Source: Paramagnetospirillum magneticum AMB-1 (lineage in GTDB: Bacteria > Pseudomonadota > Alphaproteobacteria > Rhodospirillales > Magnetospirillaceae). Taken from it: a stretch of DNA of 64,000 nt. The stretch spans positions 1,636,745 to 1,700,744 of the forward strand of contig NC_007626.1 of NCBI RefSeq assembly GCF_000009985.1. The letters run 5' to 3'. The first letter of the stretch is position 1, and each line of letters begins with the position of its first letter. Positions 16,062-24,408 of the stretch are shown here, piece after piece. The translations under genes were made by a program, and so were the position numbers. Below the pieces are notes generated by a model that was not told where the DNA came from, made no database searches, and saw only the letters and a program-made list of their open reading frames with translations.

Positions 16062-17123
16062 CCATGGCGAACCCGTTCGACAGGATGATCGAGGCGGTTG
16101 CCCCTGTCTGGGGTATCCGCCGGGCGGCGGCCCGCTTCGCTCTCGACCAGTATCGTTCCTATGCCGCCGCCAAGTCGTCGCGGCGGAACGACTGGGCGGC
16201 CCCCGCCACCTCGGCGAATGCCGAGATCGGCCCCCAGGTCGCCCGTATCCGTGCAAAGGCCCGCGACCTGGCGCGCAATACCGAGCTCGGCGCCAATGCC
16301 GTACGGCGCTTGTCGGCGCATATGGTCGGGACCGGGATCGTCCCCCGCCTGGCGAGCGAAGATGCGGCCGAGCGGCGGGCCTTTACCGAGCGGTTTCGGG
16401 CCTTCTCGGATCATTGCGATCCCGAGGACATGACCGATTTTGGGGGCAAGCAACTCGAGGTCGCTCAATGCGTGGTGGAATCGGGCACGGCGCTCATGCG
16501 GTTCCTGCCCCGTCCGAGCGGATGGCGAATGCGGGTCCCGCTGCAAGTTCAAGTGCTCGAGCCCGATTACATCGATATGAGCAAGAACGAGATCGGCAAC
16601 GATGGATCGATCATTATCCAGGGGGCCGAGTATGATTCCTGGGGGCGGCGGGTTGCAACCTGGCTGTTCGAGGAGCATCCGGGCGATGTTTGGCCCTTGG
16701 GGGCGGGCAGGCTGAAAAGCCGCCGCTTTACCATGGATGAGGTCCGCCCGGTCTTCCATCGTCTCCGTCCGGGTCAGGTGTGGGGTGTGCCGTGGTTCTT
16801 CCCCGTGGTGACCCGCATGCGCGACCTCGCCGATTATGAGGAGGCCGAGCATCTCCGCAAGCTGACCGAGGCATGCTTCGCCGTCTTCATCAAGCGGCCG
16901 CCGGGCTCGGCGCAAAGTCCGCTAATCCCGGGCGACGGCAAGAAGGACGCGGCCGGGCGGTCGATCACCAAGATCACCCCCGGCATGATCAAGGAGCTCG
17001 GCGTCGGCGAGGAGGTGACGTTCTCGCAGCCCGAACCCGTCGCCGGGGCGGTTGACGTGCTCAAGCATCACATGGGCGTTGTCGCGGTTGGCCTCGGCCT
17101 GCCCCGGCACGAACTGACGGGAG
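16058..17123 (+). pseudogene. Lambda-type portal protein, 3' end deleted
   Basis: About 350 residues of a lambda portal family protein are present, from MANPFDRMIEAVAPVWGI to GVVAVGLGLPRHELTGD, the conserved stretch that precedes the portal stem. Full-length members are near 500 residues. After the ELTGD codons the frame enters a C/G tract and out-of-phase tail sequence, remaining open to 17569 without meaning. The portal forms the ring through which DNA is packaged, and this copy cannot do so. Confidence 0.85.
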
Positions 17124-17169
17124 ACCCCCGCCGCCCCCGCCGCGCCCTCGGCCCCCGCCGCCCCCGGCT
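17124..17169. other. C/G-rich deletion junction
   Basis: This tract of CCC/GCC triplets lies where the portal frame (phase 2) and tail-tip frame (phase 1) meet. In the third phase it reads as an Ala/Pro linker (PAAPAAPSAPAAPGLDEAAK) that runs to a stop at 17217-17219, possibly the C-terminus of a third, lost gene. The capsid, tail-tube, tape-measure and tail-assembly genes that should lie here are absent. Confidence 0.6.
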
Positions 17170-19092
17170 TGGACGAGGCTGCAAAGCAAGGGGCCAAACC
17201 AGCTTTCGGACGGCGATGATGGGTGGCTCGGGCCGTTCGTGGCCTGCGATCCGGCGACCAAGGCGACCGCGATCGGGGTCGATACCGTCTTTCAGCGCGG
17301 ACTCTATTACGCCAACAACGACGGGTCGCTTGCGACGCGCTCGGTGGATTGGGTGGTCGAGGTCCGCGCGATCGACGACAGCGGCGAACCCCTCGCCCCG
17401 GCGCATCTGGCGGGCTATCCGCAATCCAAGGCGACCGGGCGTCTGCTGTTCACCGTCAACCCGACCGCCGGCGATACCGCGACCATCAACGGTGTCGTCT
17501 GGACCTTTGTCGCCGGCGCGGCCGGCGCGGCTCAGGTTACCATCGGCGCGGATGCGGCGGCGACGGTAACCGCGTTCGCGGGTGCCCTCAACGTCTCGAC
17601 CGATCCGGCGTTGACCGTGGCCACCTATGCGGCGGTCGGCAAGGGGCTGGTGGTCGAATACGATACGGCGGGCCTGGCCGGCGAGTCCTTCACGTTGGGC
17701 GCGAGCCGGGCGGTCGCCTCGGGCGAGACGTTGGCGGGGGGCGGATTCGCCCGGATCGCCAGCGAAAGCCACTCGGCGGCGACGAATACGGCGATCCGCC
17801 TGTCGCACAAATACACGCTCGCGGCCGAGCGCTATGAGGTGAGGATCAAGCGGACCAGCGACAACACCCAAGACAGCCGGACCGGGCACGAGTCCCGGTG
17901 GTCGCAGTTGCGGGCCGTGCTGGACGAAGACCCCAATTACGGCGACGTGACCTTGGTCGCCGTCAAGATGCGGGCGACCGACAACCTGAGCCAGCGTTCT
18001 TCTCGCCTGATCAATGGCGTGGTGGTCCGCAAGCTGGCGACCTACGATCTCGTTACGGGCGAGTGGTCGGATTTGGCGGCGACCCGCTCGATCGCGGCGG
18101 CGGCGAGTTACATTCTCCGCGCCGAAAACGGGGCGAGCCTGGCCGATGGTCACAACGATCTGGCGGCGCTGTGGTCGCTGCATGCGACCTGGGATGCGCG
18201 GGGAGACACCTTCAACGGCGTTTTCGACAGTTCGCTCACCGCCTGGGACGCAGTCAAGCGCGTCCTCAACGTGGGGCGCGGCGCTCCCTTTCAACAGGGC
18301 GGCTTTGTCCGTTACATGCGGGACGAGCCCCAGGAAATCCCGGCGGCGCTGTTCAATCGCCGCTGCATCGTCCGGGGGTCGTTCTCGATCGAGTACGACA
18401 TGCCGAGCGACAACACCGCCGACGCGGTGACCGTCGAGTATTTCAGCGAGGCGACGTGGAAGATCGCCGAGGTGACCGTCGCCATGCGCGATGGATCGAT
18501 CCGCGAACTGACCCCGACCGAGTTGCGGGACAGTCCCCCGGCCAAGCCGGCGCGGATGCAATATTTCGGCATTACCGACAAGGCGCAGGCGGAGCGCGAG
18601 GCGTGCTTCGTCTGCGCCTGCAACATCTATCGCCGGCGTCGGCCGACCTGGCGGACCGAGCTCGACGCGATGGTCCTGTCCTATGGCGACGTGGTGGCGA
18701 TCTCGCACCCCCTGCCATCCTGGGGGCAGGACGGCGAGATCGAGGCGGTCGAGGGGGCGTGGGACGAGGTCGGGGCGGTCCTGACCCTGACCGAGCCGGT
18801 GCGATGGGGAGATGCCTCGACTCTGTTTCTCGCCCTGCGCCGGCGGGACGGGCGGCTCGCCTCGCCGGCGGTGGAAGTCGAGGCGGCGCCGGGCGGCGAC
18901 CCGAATAAGGTCGTTTCTCTCGATCCTCTGCCGATCGAGCCCGATACGGGCGGCGATCGCGAGCGCACCTATTACACCCTCGGCCCGGCGGACGAATGGG
19001 CCAAGCGTGTCCGGGTGCGGTCGCTGCGACCGCGCAAGAGCCAGGTCGAGATTATGGCGGTCGTCGAGGACGATCGCGCTCACGTCAATTGA
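17170..19092 (+). pseudogene. Tail tip (TipJ/host-specificity J) protein, 5' part missing
   Basis: From WTRLQSKGPNQLSDGDDGWL through 19092 the frame matches the C-terminal two-thirds of TipJ-type central tail fibre proteins, with recognisable GLYYANNDGSL, YEVRIKR, MRATDNLS and YFGITDKAQAEREACF stretches. The N-terminal third is missing. A GTG at 17239 could start a truncated product. An insertion with Gly/Ala-rich repeats (about 17430-17780) interrupts the usual order and may be a fibre domain. Without a tail this protein has no assembly partner. Confidence 0.75.
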
Positions 19093-19104
19093 TAGGGGGA
19101 CAGG

Positions 19105-19635
19105 ATGGATTTTAGCTGGATCGCGGATACCCCCTGGTATGCGTGGGTCTCGATCGTGGCCGTTTTCGGCTTGGCGCTGTGGCGGCCCGATCAGGCGCTC
19201 ATGCTGATCACCCGCCGGCGTCCGCGCCCCGAGCCCAAGGGCCGGACGCCGGACGAGATAATGTGGGAGGCGGGGAAGGTCTTCGCCGAGGGGCTGTCGG
19301 TCCCGGTGGTGATCATCGATTACAACCTCGCCGTCCATGTTCACAACCCGCCGGCGGAGGAGTTGACCGGGCGGTCATTCTACGCCGTCCACAAGCACTC
19401 CTTCGGGCTGTTGCTGACGGACGAGGACGAGGACGCGCTCAAGGGCTGGATCGGCCGCTACCTCAAGGATTACCGCGAGGGCGAGGCGGTCCAACTGGTG
19501 GGGCACCGCCGGCCGCTTACCATCTGCCGTCCGGACGGCACGCGGCGCCAGGCAATCGCCATCCTGACCCATTTCGGCAATGGTCACGGCGGGATTCAGA
19601 TCGAGCTCTCCCCCGACCTCCGCAAGGCGGCCTAA
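19105..19635 (+). CDS. Membrane-anchored PAS-like phage protein
   Basis: The 176-aa protein has one N-terminal membrane helix (WYAWVSIVAVFGLALW, about residues 11-26), a basic linker, and a PAS-like domain from about 60 to 165 (VPVVIIDYNLAVHVHNPPAEELTGRSF and PDGTRRQAIAILTHF). No kinase or cyclase follows. It sits between the tail-tip gene and the lysis genes, where phages often carry a holin or a lysogenic-conversion gene. Sensing through PAS is inferred from the fold only. Confidence 0.65.
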   Translation: MDFSWIADTPWYAWVSIVAVFGLALWRPDQALMLITRRRPRPEPKGRTPDEIMWEAGKVFAEGLSVPVVIIDYNLAVHVHNPPAEELTGRSFYAVHKHSFGLLLTDEDEDALKGWIGRYLKDYREGEAVQLVGHRRPLTICRPDGTRRQAIAILTHFGNGHGGIQIELSPDLRKAA

Positions 19636-19667
19636 GTCCGCCCGTGTTCTTCGTATCCGCCATTCGC

Positions 19668-19682
19668 GCGAATGGCGTTCGC
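19668..19682. repeat. Prophage palindrome, copy 6, with overlapping second palindrome
   Basis: GCGAATGGCGTTCGC matches the consensus at 14 of 15 bases. It overlaps an 18-bp perfect palindrome at 19659-19676 (GCCATTCGCGCGAATGGC) made from the same half-site. This is the only intergenic copy. Confidence 0.7.
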
Positions 19683-19687
19683 AACCC

Positions 19688-19715
19688 GGCCCGGCCTCTC
19701 ACCGGGCCTTTCCTT
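19688..19715 (+). terminator. Intrinsic terminator before the lysis genes
   Basis: GGCCCGG and CCGGGCC arms with a 6-base loop are followed by TTTCCTTTT, just upstream of the endolysin start. Confidence 0.6.
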
Positions 19716-19728
19716 TTGGGGGTGTCCC

Positions 19729-20217
19729 ATGGCAAGCAGGATCAAAACCTCGGTTGTGATCGGTATGGTCGCGACCGCCCTGATTTCCGGGGCCGAGGGG
19801 CTCAGGACCCAGGCCTATAAAGATCCGGTGGGCATCCCCACCATCTGCTTCGGCGAGACGCGGGGCGTAAAGATCGGCGATACCGCCACCCGCGAGCAGT
19901 GCCGGGCCATGCTCGACGGGCGCCTGGTGGAGATCAGTGCCGCGATCGACCGCTGTCTCGTTACCGCCGTGCCCGACATGAGCTACGCCGCCCTCCTGTC
20001 GCTGGCCTACAATATCGGGTCGGGGGCCTTCTGCGCCTCGACCCTGGTCAAAAAGGCCAATGCCGGCGACGTCGCCGGCGCCTGCGAGGAGATCCTCCGC
20101 TGGGACAAGGCGGGGGGTGTCGCCCTTCCTGGCCTGACCCGCCGGCGCGGGGACGAGCACGATCTTTGCCGCCAGGGCCTGGGGGGCAAGCCCCATTCGC
20201 GGGGGGCGGGAATATGA
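19729..20217 (+). CDS. GH24 endolysin with SAR-type N-terminus
   Basis: The 162-aa product is a T4-type lysozyme that cuts peptidoglycan. The catalytic Glu is in SGAEGLR (about residue 23), with YKDPVGIPTICFGET and CLVTAVPDMSYAALLSLAYNIG downstream. The weakly hydrophobic N-terminus (SVVIGMVATALISGA) resembles a signal-anchor-release segment, which lets the enzyme be exported by Sec and activated on membrane depolarisation. That could explain why no obvious holin is present. It overlaps Rz by ATGA. Confidence 0.9.
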   Translation: MASRIKTSVVIGMVATALISGAEGLRTQAYKDPVGIPTICFGETRGVKIGDTATREQCRAMLDGRLVEISAAIDRCLVTAVPDMSYAALLSLAYNIGSGAFCASTLVKKANAGDVAGACEEILRWDKAGGVALPGLTRRRGDEHDLCRQGLGGKPHSRGAGI

Positions 20218-20696
20218 TCGGCCTCGCCCTCAAGGCCATGGGGCTCGATCCCGCCGGTCTGGCGGGGCGGCTGGTCGGTCCGCTGCTGCTGGCGGCGGCC
20301 GCCCTGGCGATCGGGTCCTATGTCCTGTGGCAACGGGCCGAGATCGCCGAGCTTACCACCGACAAGGTCGAGCTCACCCGCGATCGCGACGTCTGGCACG
20401 GGGCCTCCGAGGACAATCGCCGCGCCGCCGAGACGATCAGGATCGAGGGCGCGCTGGCGGTGGCGGCGATCGCCGCCGACCGCGACGCCGCGCTCGCCCG
20501 TCTGGCCAATAACCATCAAGCCCGAAAGGAGGTCGCCCATGCGGCCCAAACACAGGATGCTCCTCCCGCTGGCGTGCTGCTTGTCGCTCGTGACCAGCTT
20601 GCCCGCTTGCGGGCCGACGCTTTCTCCGCCGGTGGCCACCGTGATCAAGGCCGAGAAGATCGCACCGCCGGCCGAGATCCTGATCTGCGCCCCTGA
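20214..20696 (+). CDS. i-spanin (Rz-like)
   Basis: This 160-aa protein has one N-terminal membrane helix (LVGPLLLAAAALAIGSYVLW, about residues 22-41) followed by a long periplasmic coiled coil (AEIAELTTDKVELTRDRDVW). It is the inner-membrane half of the spanin pair that fuses inner and outer membranes at lysis. Its C-terminus overlaps the o-spanin in another frame. Confidence 0.85.
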   Translation: MIGLALKAMGLDPAGLAGRLVGPLLLAAAALAIGSYVLWQRAEIAELTTDKVELTRDRDVWHGASEDNRRAAETIRIEGALAVAAIAADRDAALARLANNHQARKEVAHAAQTQDAPPAGVLLVARDQLARLRADAFSAGGHRDQGREDRTAGRDPDLRP

Positions 20697-20826
20697 TCCT
20701 GCTCCGCCGCCGGCGCTGGCCAGCGTGCCGCAATCGGCCGACGCCGATTACATGCTCGTCCTGTGGGCGGCCTGGTCCGATTGCTCGGACAAGCTGGCCC
20801 GGGTCCGCGCCTTCGTGTCTCCCTAA
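20539..20826 (+). CDS. o-spanin lipoprotein (Rz1-like)
   Basis: This 95-aa protein begins 325 bases inside the Rz frame in another phase and extends 130 bases beyond it. AAGGAGG precedes the ATG. The signal peptide ends in a lipobox (LVTSLPAC, Cys about 24) and the mature part is Pro-rich (APDPAPPPALASVP), both standard Rz1 features. The partly nested arrangement is well known for Rz/Rz1 and confirms the lysis cassette. Confidence 0.88.
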   Translation: MRPKHRMLLPLACCLSLVTSLPACGPTLSPPVATVIKAEKIAPPAEILICAPDPAPPPALASVPQSADADYMLVLWAAWSDCSDKLARVRAFVSP

Positions 20827-20827
20827 A

Positions 20828-20867
20828 CTCAGCCCCCATCCGGTTCGCCGGGTGGGGGCGTTTTTTC
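20828..20867 (+). terminator. Strong intrinsic terminator ending the prophage late operon
   Basis: GCCCCCATCCGG and CCGGGTGGGGGC arms with a TTCG loop are followed by TTTTTT. Confidence 0.9.
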
Positions 20868-20942
20868 GTTTGCGCGTAGGGTGAACCACTTTCTGAACCA
20901 GGGGGAATATCCTAGAGGCCCCGATCTCGGACGCCAGAAAGG

Positions 20943-20973
20943 ACGAAACCCCTTGGTTTCCCAAGGGGTTTCG
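20943..20973 (-). terminator. Hairpin directly after tRNA-Thr
   Basis: A perfect 13-bp inverted repeat with a 4-base loop starts 2 bases beyond the tRNA 3' CCA. It likely ends or trims the tRNA transcript. Because the tRNA 3' end is the presumed attachment site, this hairpin could be host- or phage-derived. Confidence 0.6.
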
Positions 20974-20974
20974 A

Positions 20975-21050
20975 TGGTGCTGCCGAATGGAATCGAACCA
21001 TCGACCTTACCCTTACCAAGGGTATGCTCTACCGACTGAGCTACGGCAGC
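20975..21050 (-). tRNA. tRNA-Thr (anticodon GGT)
   Basis: The 76-nt cloverleaf reads leftward from GCTGCCGTAG. The D-arm is GCTCAGTCGGTAGAGC, the anticodon loop TTGGTAA (anticodon GGT, reading ACC/ACT), the T-arm GGTTCGATTCC, and CCA is encoded. A possible promoter (TTGCGT, 17 bp, CATAAA) lies upstream on the minus strand. Its 3' end faces the prophage, so it is the probable attR site. Confidence 0.95.
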
Positions 21051-21173
21051 AATTTCAAGGAGCAGCGGGCCACCCCGTGAAGAGGGGCGCTTTATGCCAC
21101 ACTCGATATGCCGACGCAAGCGTCTTTCCGGGGCACTTGACGCGCTTTTCTCAAGGGCTCAAAACTGGCCCCC

Positions 21174-21380
21174 ATGAATGACGATTCCAATCCCAAGTTC
21201 TCGGCCCGCGGCCATGCCGAGGCCGCCGCCCGCCAGCGGCGCCAGGCCGAGGCTCTGCGCGCCAATCTGGCCCGGCGCAAGGCCCAGGGACGGGCGCGGG
21301 CCGAGGGTGACGCCGACGATGCCGCCGGGGGCGAGCCTTGCCCCACCCCCGGCCCTGGAGTACAAGACAGCGAGACCTGA
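21174..21380 (+). CDS. Small conserved hypothetical protein upstream of dcd
   Basis: This 68-aa basic, Ala/Arg-rich protein has the core AEAAARQRRQAEALRANLAR and resembles a short alphaproteobacterial protein commonly found ahead of dcd. It has no enzymatic motif and lies 15 bases before dcd, so it is probably co-transcribed. Confidence 0.65.
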   Translation: MNDDSNPKFSARGHAEAAARQRRQAEALRANLARRKAQGRARAEGDADDAAGGEPCPTPGPGVQDSET

Positions 21381-21395
21381 AGAGGAAAAGCGCTC

Positions 21396-21950
21396 ATGTC
21401 CGTCATGCCCGACACCTGGATCCGCGAGATGGCCAAGACCAAGGGCATGATCGAGCCCTTCACCGAGAAGCAGCAGCGCGCCGGTGTCATCTCCTACGGC
21501 GTGTCCTCCTACGGCTACGACGCCCGGGTCAGCCGCGAGTTCAAGATCTTCACCAATGTGGATTCGGCGGTGGTCGACCCCAAGTCGTTCTCGCCCAACA
21601 GCCTGGTGGACCGCGAGACCGATATCTGCGTCATTCCGCCCAACAGCTTCGCCCTGGCCCGCACGGTGGAATATTTCCGCATTCCCAGGGACGTGCTGGT
21701 CATCTGCCTGGGCAAGTCCACCTATGCCCGCTGCGGCATCATCGTCAACGTGACGCCGCTGGAGCCCGAGTGGGAAGGCCACGTCACCCTGGAATTCTCC
21801 AACACCACGCCGCTGCCCGCCAAGATCTACGCGGGCGAGGGGGCCTGCCAGTTCATCTTCCTGAAGGGCGACACGGTGTGCGAGACCTCCTATGCCGACC
21901 GGTCGGGCAAGTATCAGGGGCAGCAGGGTGTCACCCTGCCCCGCCTCTGA
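21396..21950 (+). CDS. dcd: dCTP deaminase
   Basis: The product has 184 aa, near the family's usual length. It converts dCTP to dUTP, feeding dTMP synthesis. The nucleotide-binding LGKSTYARCGII and the catalytic-glutamate segment VTLEFSNTTPLP are both present, and the C-terminal QGQQGVTLPRL completes the fold. The 3' end overlaps the following kinase gene. Confidence 0.95.
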   Translation: MSVMPDTWIREMAKTKGMIEPFTEKQQRAGVISYGVSSYGYDARVSREFKIFTNVDSAVVDPKSFSPNSLVDRETDICVIPPNSFALARTVEYFRIPRDVLVICLGKSTYARCGIIVNVTPLEPEWEGHVTLEFSNTTPLPAKIYAGEGACQFIFLKGDTVCETSYADRSGKYQGQQGVTLPRL

Positions 21951-23463
21951 GCCCAGCGAGGCCGAGGCCTTCCTCGCCGATCCCGCCAGCCATGGCGGGG
22001 CGGCGGTGGAGCGCATGGACACCCATATCTCCACCCTGTTCCTGGCCGGGGATCGGGTCTTCAAGCTGAAGAAGCCGGTCCGTCTGCCCTTTCTCGACTT
22101 CACCTCCCTGGCGGCACGTGAAAAAGCCTGCCGGGCCGAGGTGGAGATCAACCGCCGGGCGTCGCCCGATCTGTATCTCGGCGTGCGGGCCCTGACCCGC
22201 GCCGAGGCCGGCGGGCTGGACCTGGACGGGGACGGCCCGGTGGTGGAATGGGCGGTGGAGATGCGCCGCTTCGAGCAGGACACCCTGTTCGACCGGTTGG
22301 CCCGGCGGGGGGAACTGGACCGGGCGCGCTGCAACGGATTGACCGAGGCCATCGCCGCCTTTCACCGCACCGCGCCGGTGCGAAGCGACCGGGGCGGGCG
22401 GGCCGGGCTGGACTGGACCATCGCCACCAACCGGCTGTCCATGCTGGCCCAGGCTCCGGCCATCCTGCCGCCGGATGCGGTGGAGGATCTGGCCCGGGCC
22501 TCCTTCGCCGCCCTGGAGCGCTTTGCCCCCCGCATGGAGGAGCGGCGCCTGGGCGGACTGGTGCGCCAGTGCCACGGCGATCTGCATCTCGGCAACATCT
22601 GCCTGTGGCAGGGGCGGCCGACCCTGTTCGACGCCATCGAGTTCTCGGACGATATCGCCTGTATCGACGTAATCTACGATCTGGCCTTCCTGCTGATGGA
22701 CCTGGACCACCGGGGGGCGCGGCAACAGGCCAATTGGGTGATGAACCATTACCTGGATCTCACCGGTGATTTTGCCGGAATTGCTCCCATGCCGCTTTAT
22801 CTCTCGGCCCGGGCCGGGGTGCGCGCCCATGTCTGCGCCACCATGGCCACCGGGGCGGAGGGCGCGGCGCGGGAAAAGCTGGAAACCGACGCGCTGTCCT
22901 ACCTGTCGGCGGCGCGGGCCTATCTGGCGCCGCCACCGCCCCGGCTGCTGGCGGTGGGCGGGCTGTCGGGCAGCGGCAAGTCGCGCATGGGACGGGAACT
23001 GGCCCCATTCCTGGCGGTGCCCGGCGCGGCGGTGGTGCGCAGCGACAGCTTGCGCAAGCATCTGATGGGCGTGGATATCGACCAGAAGCTCGGCCCCGAC
23101 GGCTATGCCCCCGAGGTCACCGAGCACACCTACCAGCGGCTTTACGAGACCTGCGCCGCCCTGCTGGCCGATGGCCATTCGGCGGTGGCCGATGCCGTCT
23201 TCGCCCGGCCGGAGCAGCGCGACGCCATCGAGCTTGTGGCCAAGGCGGCGGGCGTGCGCTTCGACGGCCTGTGGCTGGAGGCGCCGCCGGACCTGTCCAA
23301 GCGCCGCATCGCCGAGCGCAAGGCCAATGTCTCGGACGCCACCCCCCAGGTGCTGGAGCACCAGTTGACCTATGATCTGGGCGCTGTCGCCTGGACGCGG
23401 ATCGATTCGTCGCCGCCCAAGGACGAGACCCTGGCCGCCGGGAGGGCCGCGCTGGGGGTATGA
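21928..23463 (+). CDS. Bifunctional aminoglycoside phosphotransferase-like / P-loop kinase
   Basis: The roughly 511-aa protein has two parts. Residues 1-330 are an APH-like kinase domain (catalytic CHGDLHLGNICLWQ, then DAIEFSDDIACIDVIYDLAFLLMDL). The C-terminal 165 residues are an AAA_33 P-loop domain (GLSGSGKSRMGREL). This fusion is widespread in proteobacteria with unknown substrate, and drug resistance is not implied. The GTG start at 21928 is a guess; ATG 22015 is the first in-frame ATG. Confidence 0.8.
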   Translation: MSPCPASEPSEAEAFLADPASHGGAAVERMDTHISTLFLAGDRVFKLKKPVRLPFLDFTSLAAREKACRAEVEINRRASPDLYLGVRALTRAEAGGLDLDGDGPVVEWAVEMRRFEQDTLFDRLARRGELDRARCNGLTEAIAAFHRTAPVRSDRGGRAGLDWTIATNRLSMLAQAPAILPPDAVEDLARASFAALERFAPRMEERRLGGLVRQCHGDLHLGNICLWQGRPTLFDAIEFSDDIACIDVIYDLAFLLMDLDHRGARQQANWVMNHYLDLTGDFAGIAPMPLYLSARAGVRAHVCATMATGAEGAAREKLETDALSYLSAARAYLAPPPPRLLAVGGLSGSGKSRMGRELAPFLAVPGAAVVRSDSLRKHLMGVDIDQKLGPDGYAPEVTEHTYQRLYETCAALLADGHSAVADAVFARPEQRDAIELVAKAAGVRFDGLWLEAPPDLSKRRIAERKANVSDATPQVLEHQLTYDLGAVAWTRIDSSPPKDETLAAGRAALGV

Positions 23464-23541
23464 CCACCTTCGCTCCGGGTGGATGTTCAACCCGGAGCAA
23501 GGGGCGCATAATATGCCAATGTCGTGACAAGGAGAGCCGTC

Positions 23542-24408
23542 ATGTCCGCCTTCAAGTCCATTCTGGTCCCGGTCGAGGACGAGATGTCCGCCGCCATTCC
23601 GCTGGACACCGCCCTGCGTCTGGCCGGGCGCTTTTCCGCCCATGTGACCGCCCTGCACGTGCGTGCCGATCCCACCAATGCGGTGCCGCTGGTGGGGGAA
23701 GGCATGTCGGGAGCCATGGTCGAGGAGATGATCGGCATCGCCGAGACTCAGGGCGCCCAGCGGGCCAAGCTGGCCCGCGCCGCCTTCGATACGGCCTTGG
23801 CCCGCAACGGCGCGCCTCTGGCCGATGCCCCGCCGGTCGAAGGCCTGTCGGCCGAATGGATCGAAGTGGTCGGGCGCGAGGAGGACGTGATCACCTGGCG
23901 CGGCCGGGTGTCGGATCTGGTGGTCTTCGGCCATCCCGGCGGCGAGGCCGAGGTGTCCTCCCTGATCACCCTGAACACGGCGTTGATGGCCTGCGGCCGT
24001 CCGCTGCTGCTGTGCCCCGCCGAGCCGGCGCCGCTGCCCGGGTCCAACGTGTGCATCGCCTGGAACGGCAGCGCCGAGGCGGCCCGCGCCGTGGGCTTCG
24101 CCATGCCGTTCCTGAAGGGCGCGGCCTCGGTGACCATCCTGACCGTGGCCGAGCATGCGGGCGGTCCCGCTCCCGCCGGGGATCTGGAGACCTATCTGGC
24201 CTGGAACGGCATTGCCGCCGGCACCACCGTCATCCAGGCGCCATCCTCCCATGCGGGCGAGGAACTGGTGCGGCAAACCCGCAAGGTCGGGGCCGACCTG
24301 CTGGTGATGGGCGCCTATACCCATTCGCGCCTGCGTCAGCTGATCCTGGGTGGCGTGACCCGCCACGTGATTTCCCACGCGCCGCTGCATGTGTTGATGT
24401 GCCATTGA
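23542..24408 (+). CDS. Universal stress protein (UspA family)
   Basis: The product has 288 aa and two tandem Usp-type halves, the first starting FKSILVPVEDE. The second ends with VGADLLVMGAYTHSRLRQLILGGVTRHVI, the Gx2Gx9G(S/T) nucleotide-binding pattern. AAGGAG precedes ATG 23542, which decides the start over 23524. It is a cytoplasmic stress protein with unknown ligand. Its stop overlaps the Nudix gene. Confidence 0.88.
   Translation: MSAFKSILVPVEDEMSAAIPLDTALRLAGRFSAHVTALHVRADPTNAVPLVGEGMSGAMVEEMIGIAETQGAQRAKLARAAFDTALARNGAPLADAPPVEGLSAEWIEVVGREEDVITWRGRVSDLVVFGHPGGEAEVSSLITLNTALMACGRPLLLCPAEPAPLPGSNVCIAWNGSAEAARAVGFAMPFLKGAASVTILTVAEHAGGPAPAGDLETYLAWNGIAAGTTVIQAPSSHAGEELVRQTRKVGADLLVMGAYTHSRLRQLILGGVTRHVISHAPLHVLMCH

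Larger units (their letters stand above)
1..20974. mobile_element. Defective prophage, right-hand part (left end outside window)
   Basis: A continuous run of phage genes (repressor switch, primase, helicase, terminase, gpW, portal, tail tip, endolysin, spanins) ends at the 3' end of a tRNA-Thr gene, a usual integrase target. No integrase is in the window, so it should lie beyond the left edge, past the ssb gene. Leftward genes occupy 1-3919, the switch 4100-5707, and the rightward block 5747-20826. Two deletions remove the terminase ATPase and the whole capsid and tail-tube region, so virions cannot be made from this copy. The exact right boundary is inferred; the direct repeat that would prove it needs the missing left end. 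Confidence 0.9.

Noticed and set aside
17239..19092. Tail-tip gene as an intact gene starting at GTG 17239
   Set aside because: Family sequence extends upstream of this GTG and the N-terminal third is absent, so it is a truncated gene.
17068..19344. 758-codon leftward ORF
   Set aside because: It is antisense of the tail-tip gene, with composition skewed to Arg, Gly and Asp and no domain.
20829..21119. 96-codon leftward ORF including AVAQSVEHTLGKGKVDGSIP
   Set aside because: It is the translation of the tRNA-Thr gene, a well-known artefact.
21928..23463. Aminoglycoside resistance gene
   Set aside because: The APH-like domain is fused to an AAA_33 domain in a housekeeping context. This fusion family is not linked to drug resistance.
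21931..24405. 824-codon leftward ORF
   Set aside because: It is antisense to the kinase and universal stress genes, with His/Gly/Gln-rich composition typical of reversed GC-rich coding DNA.
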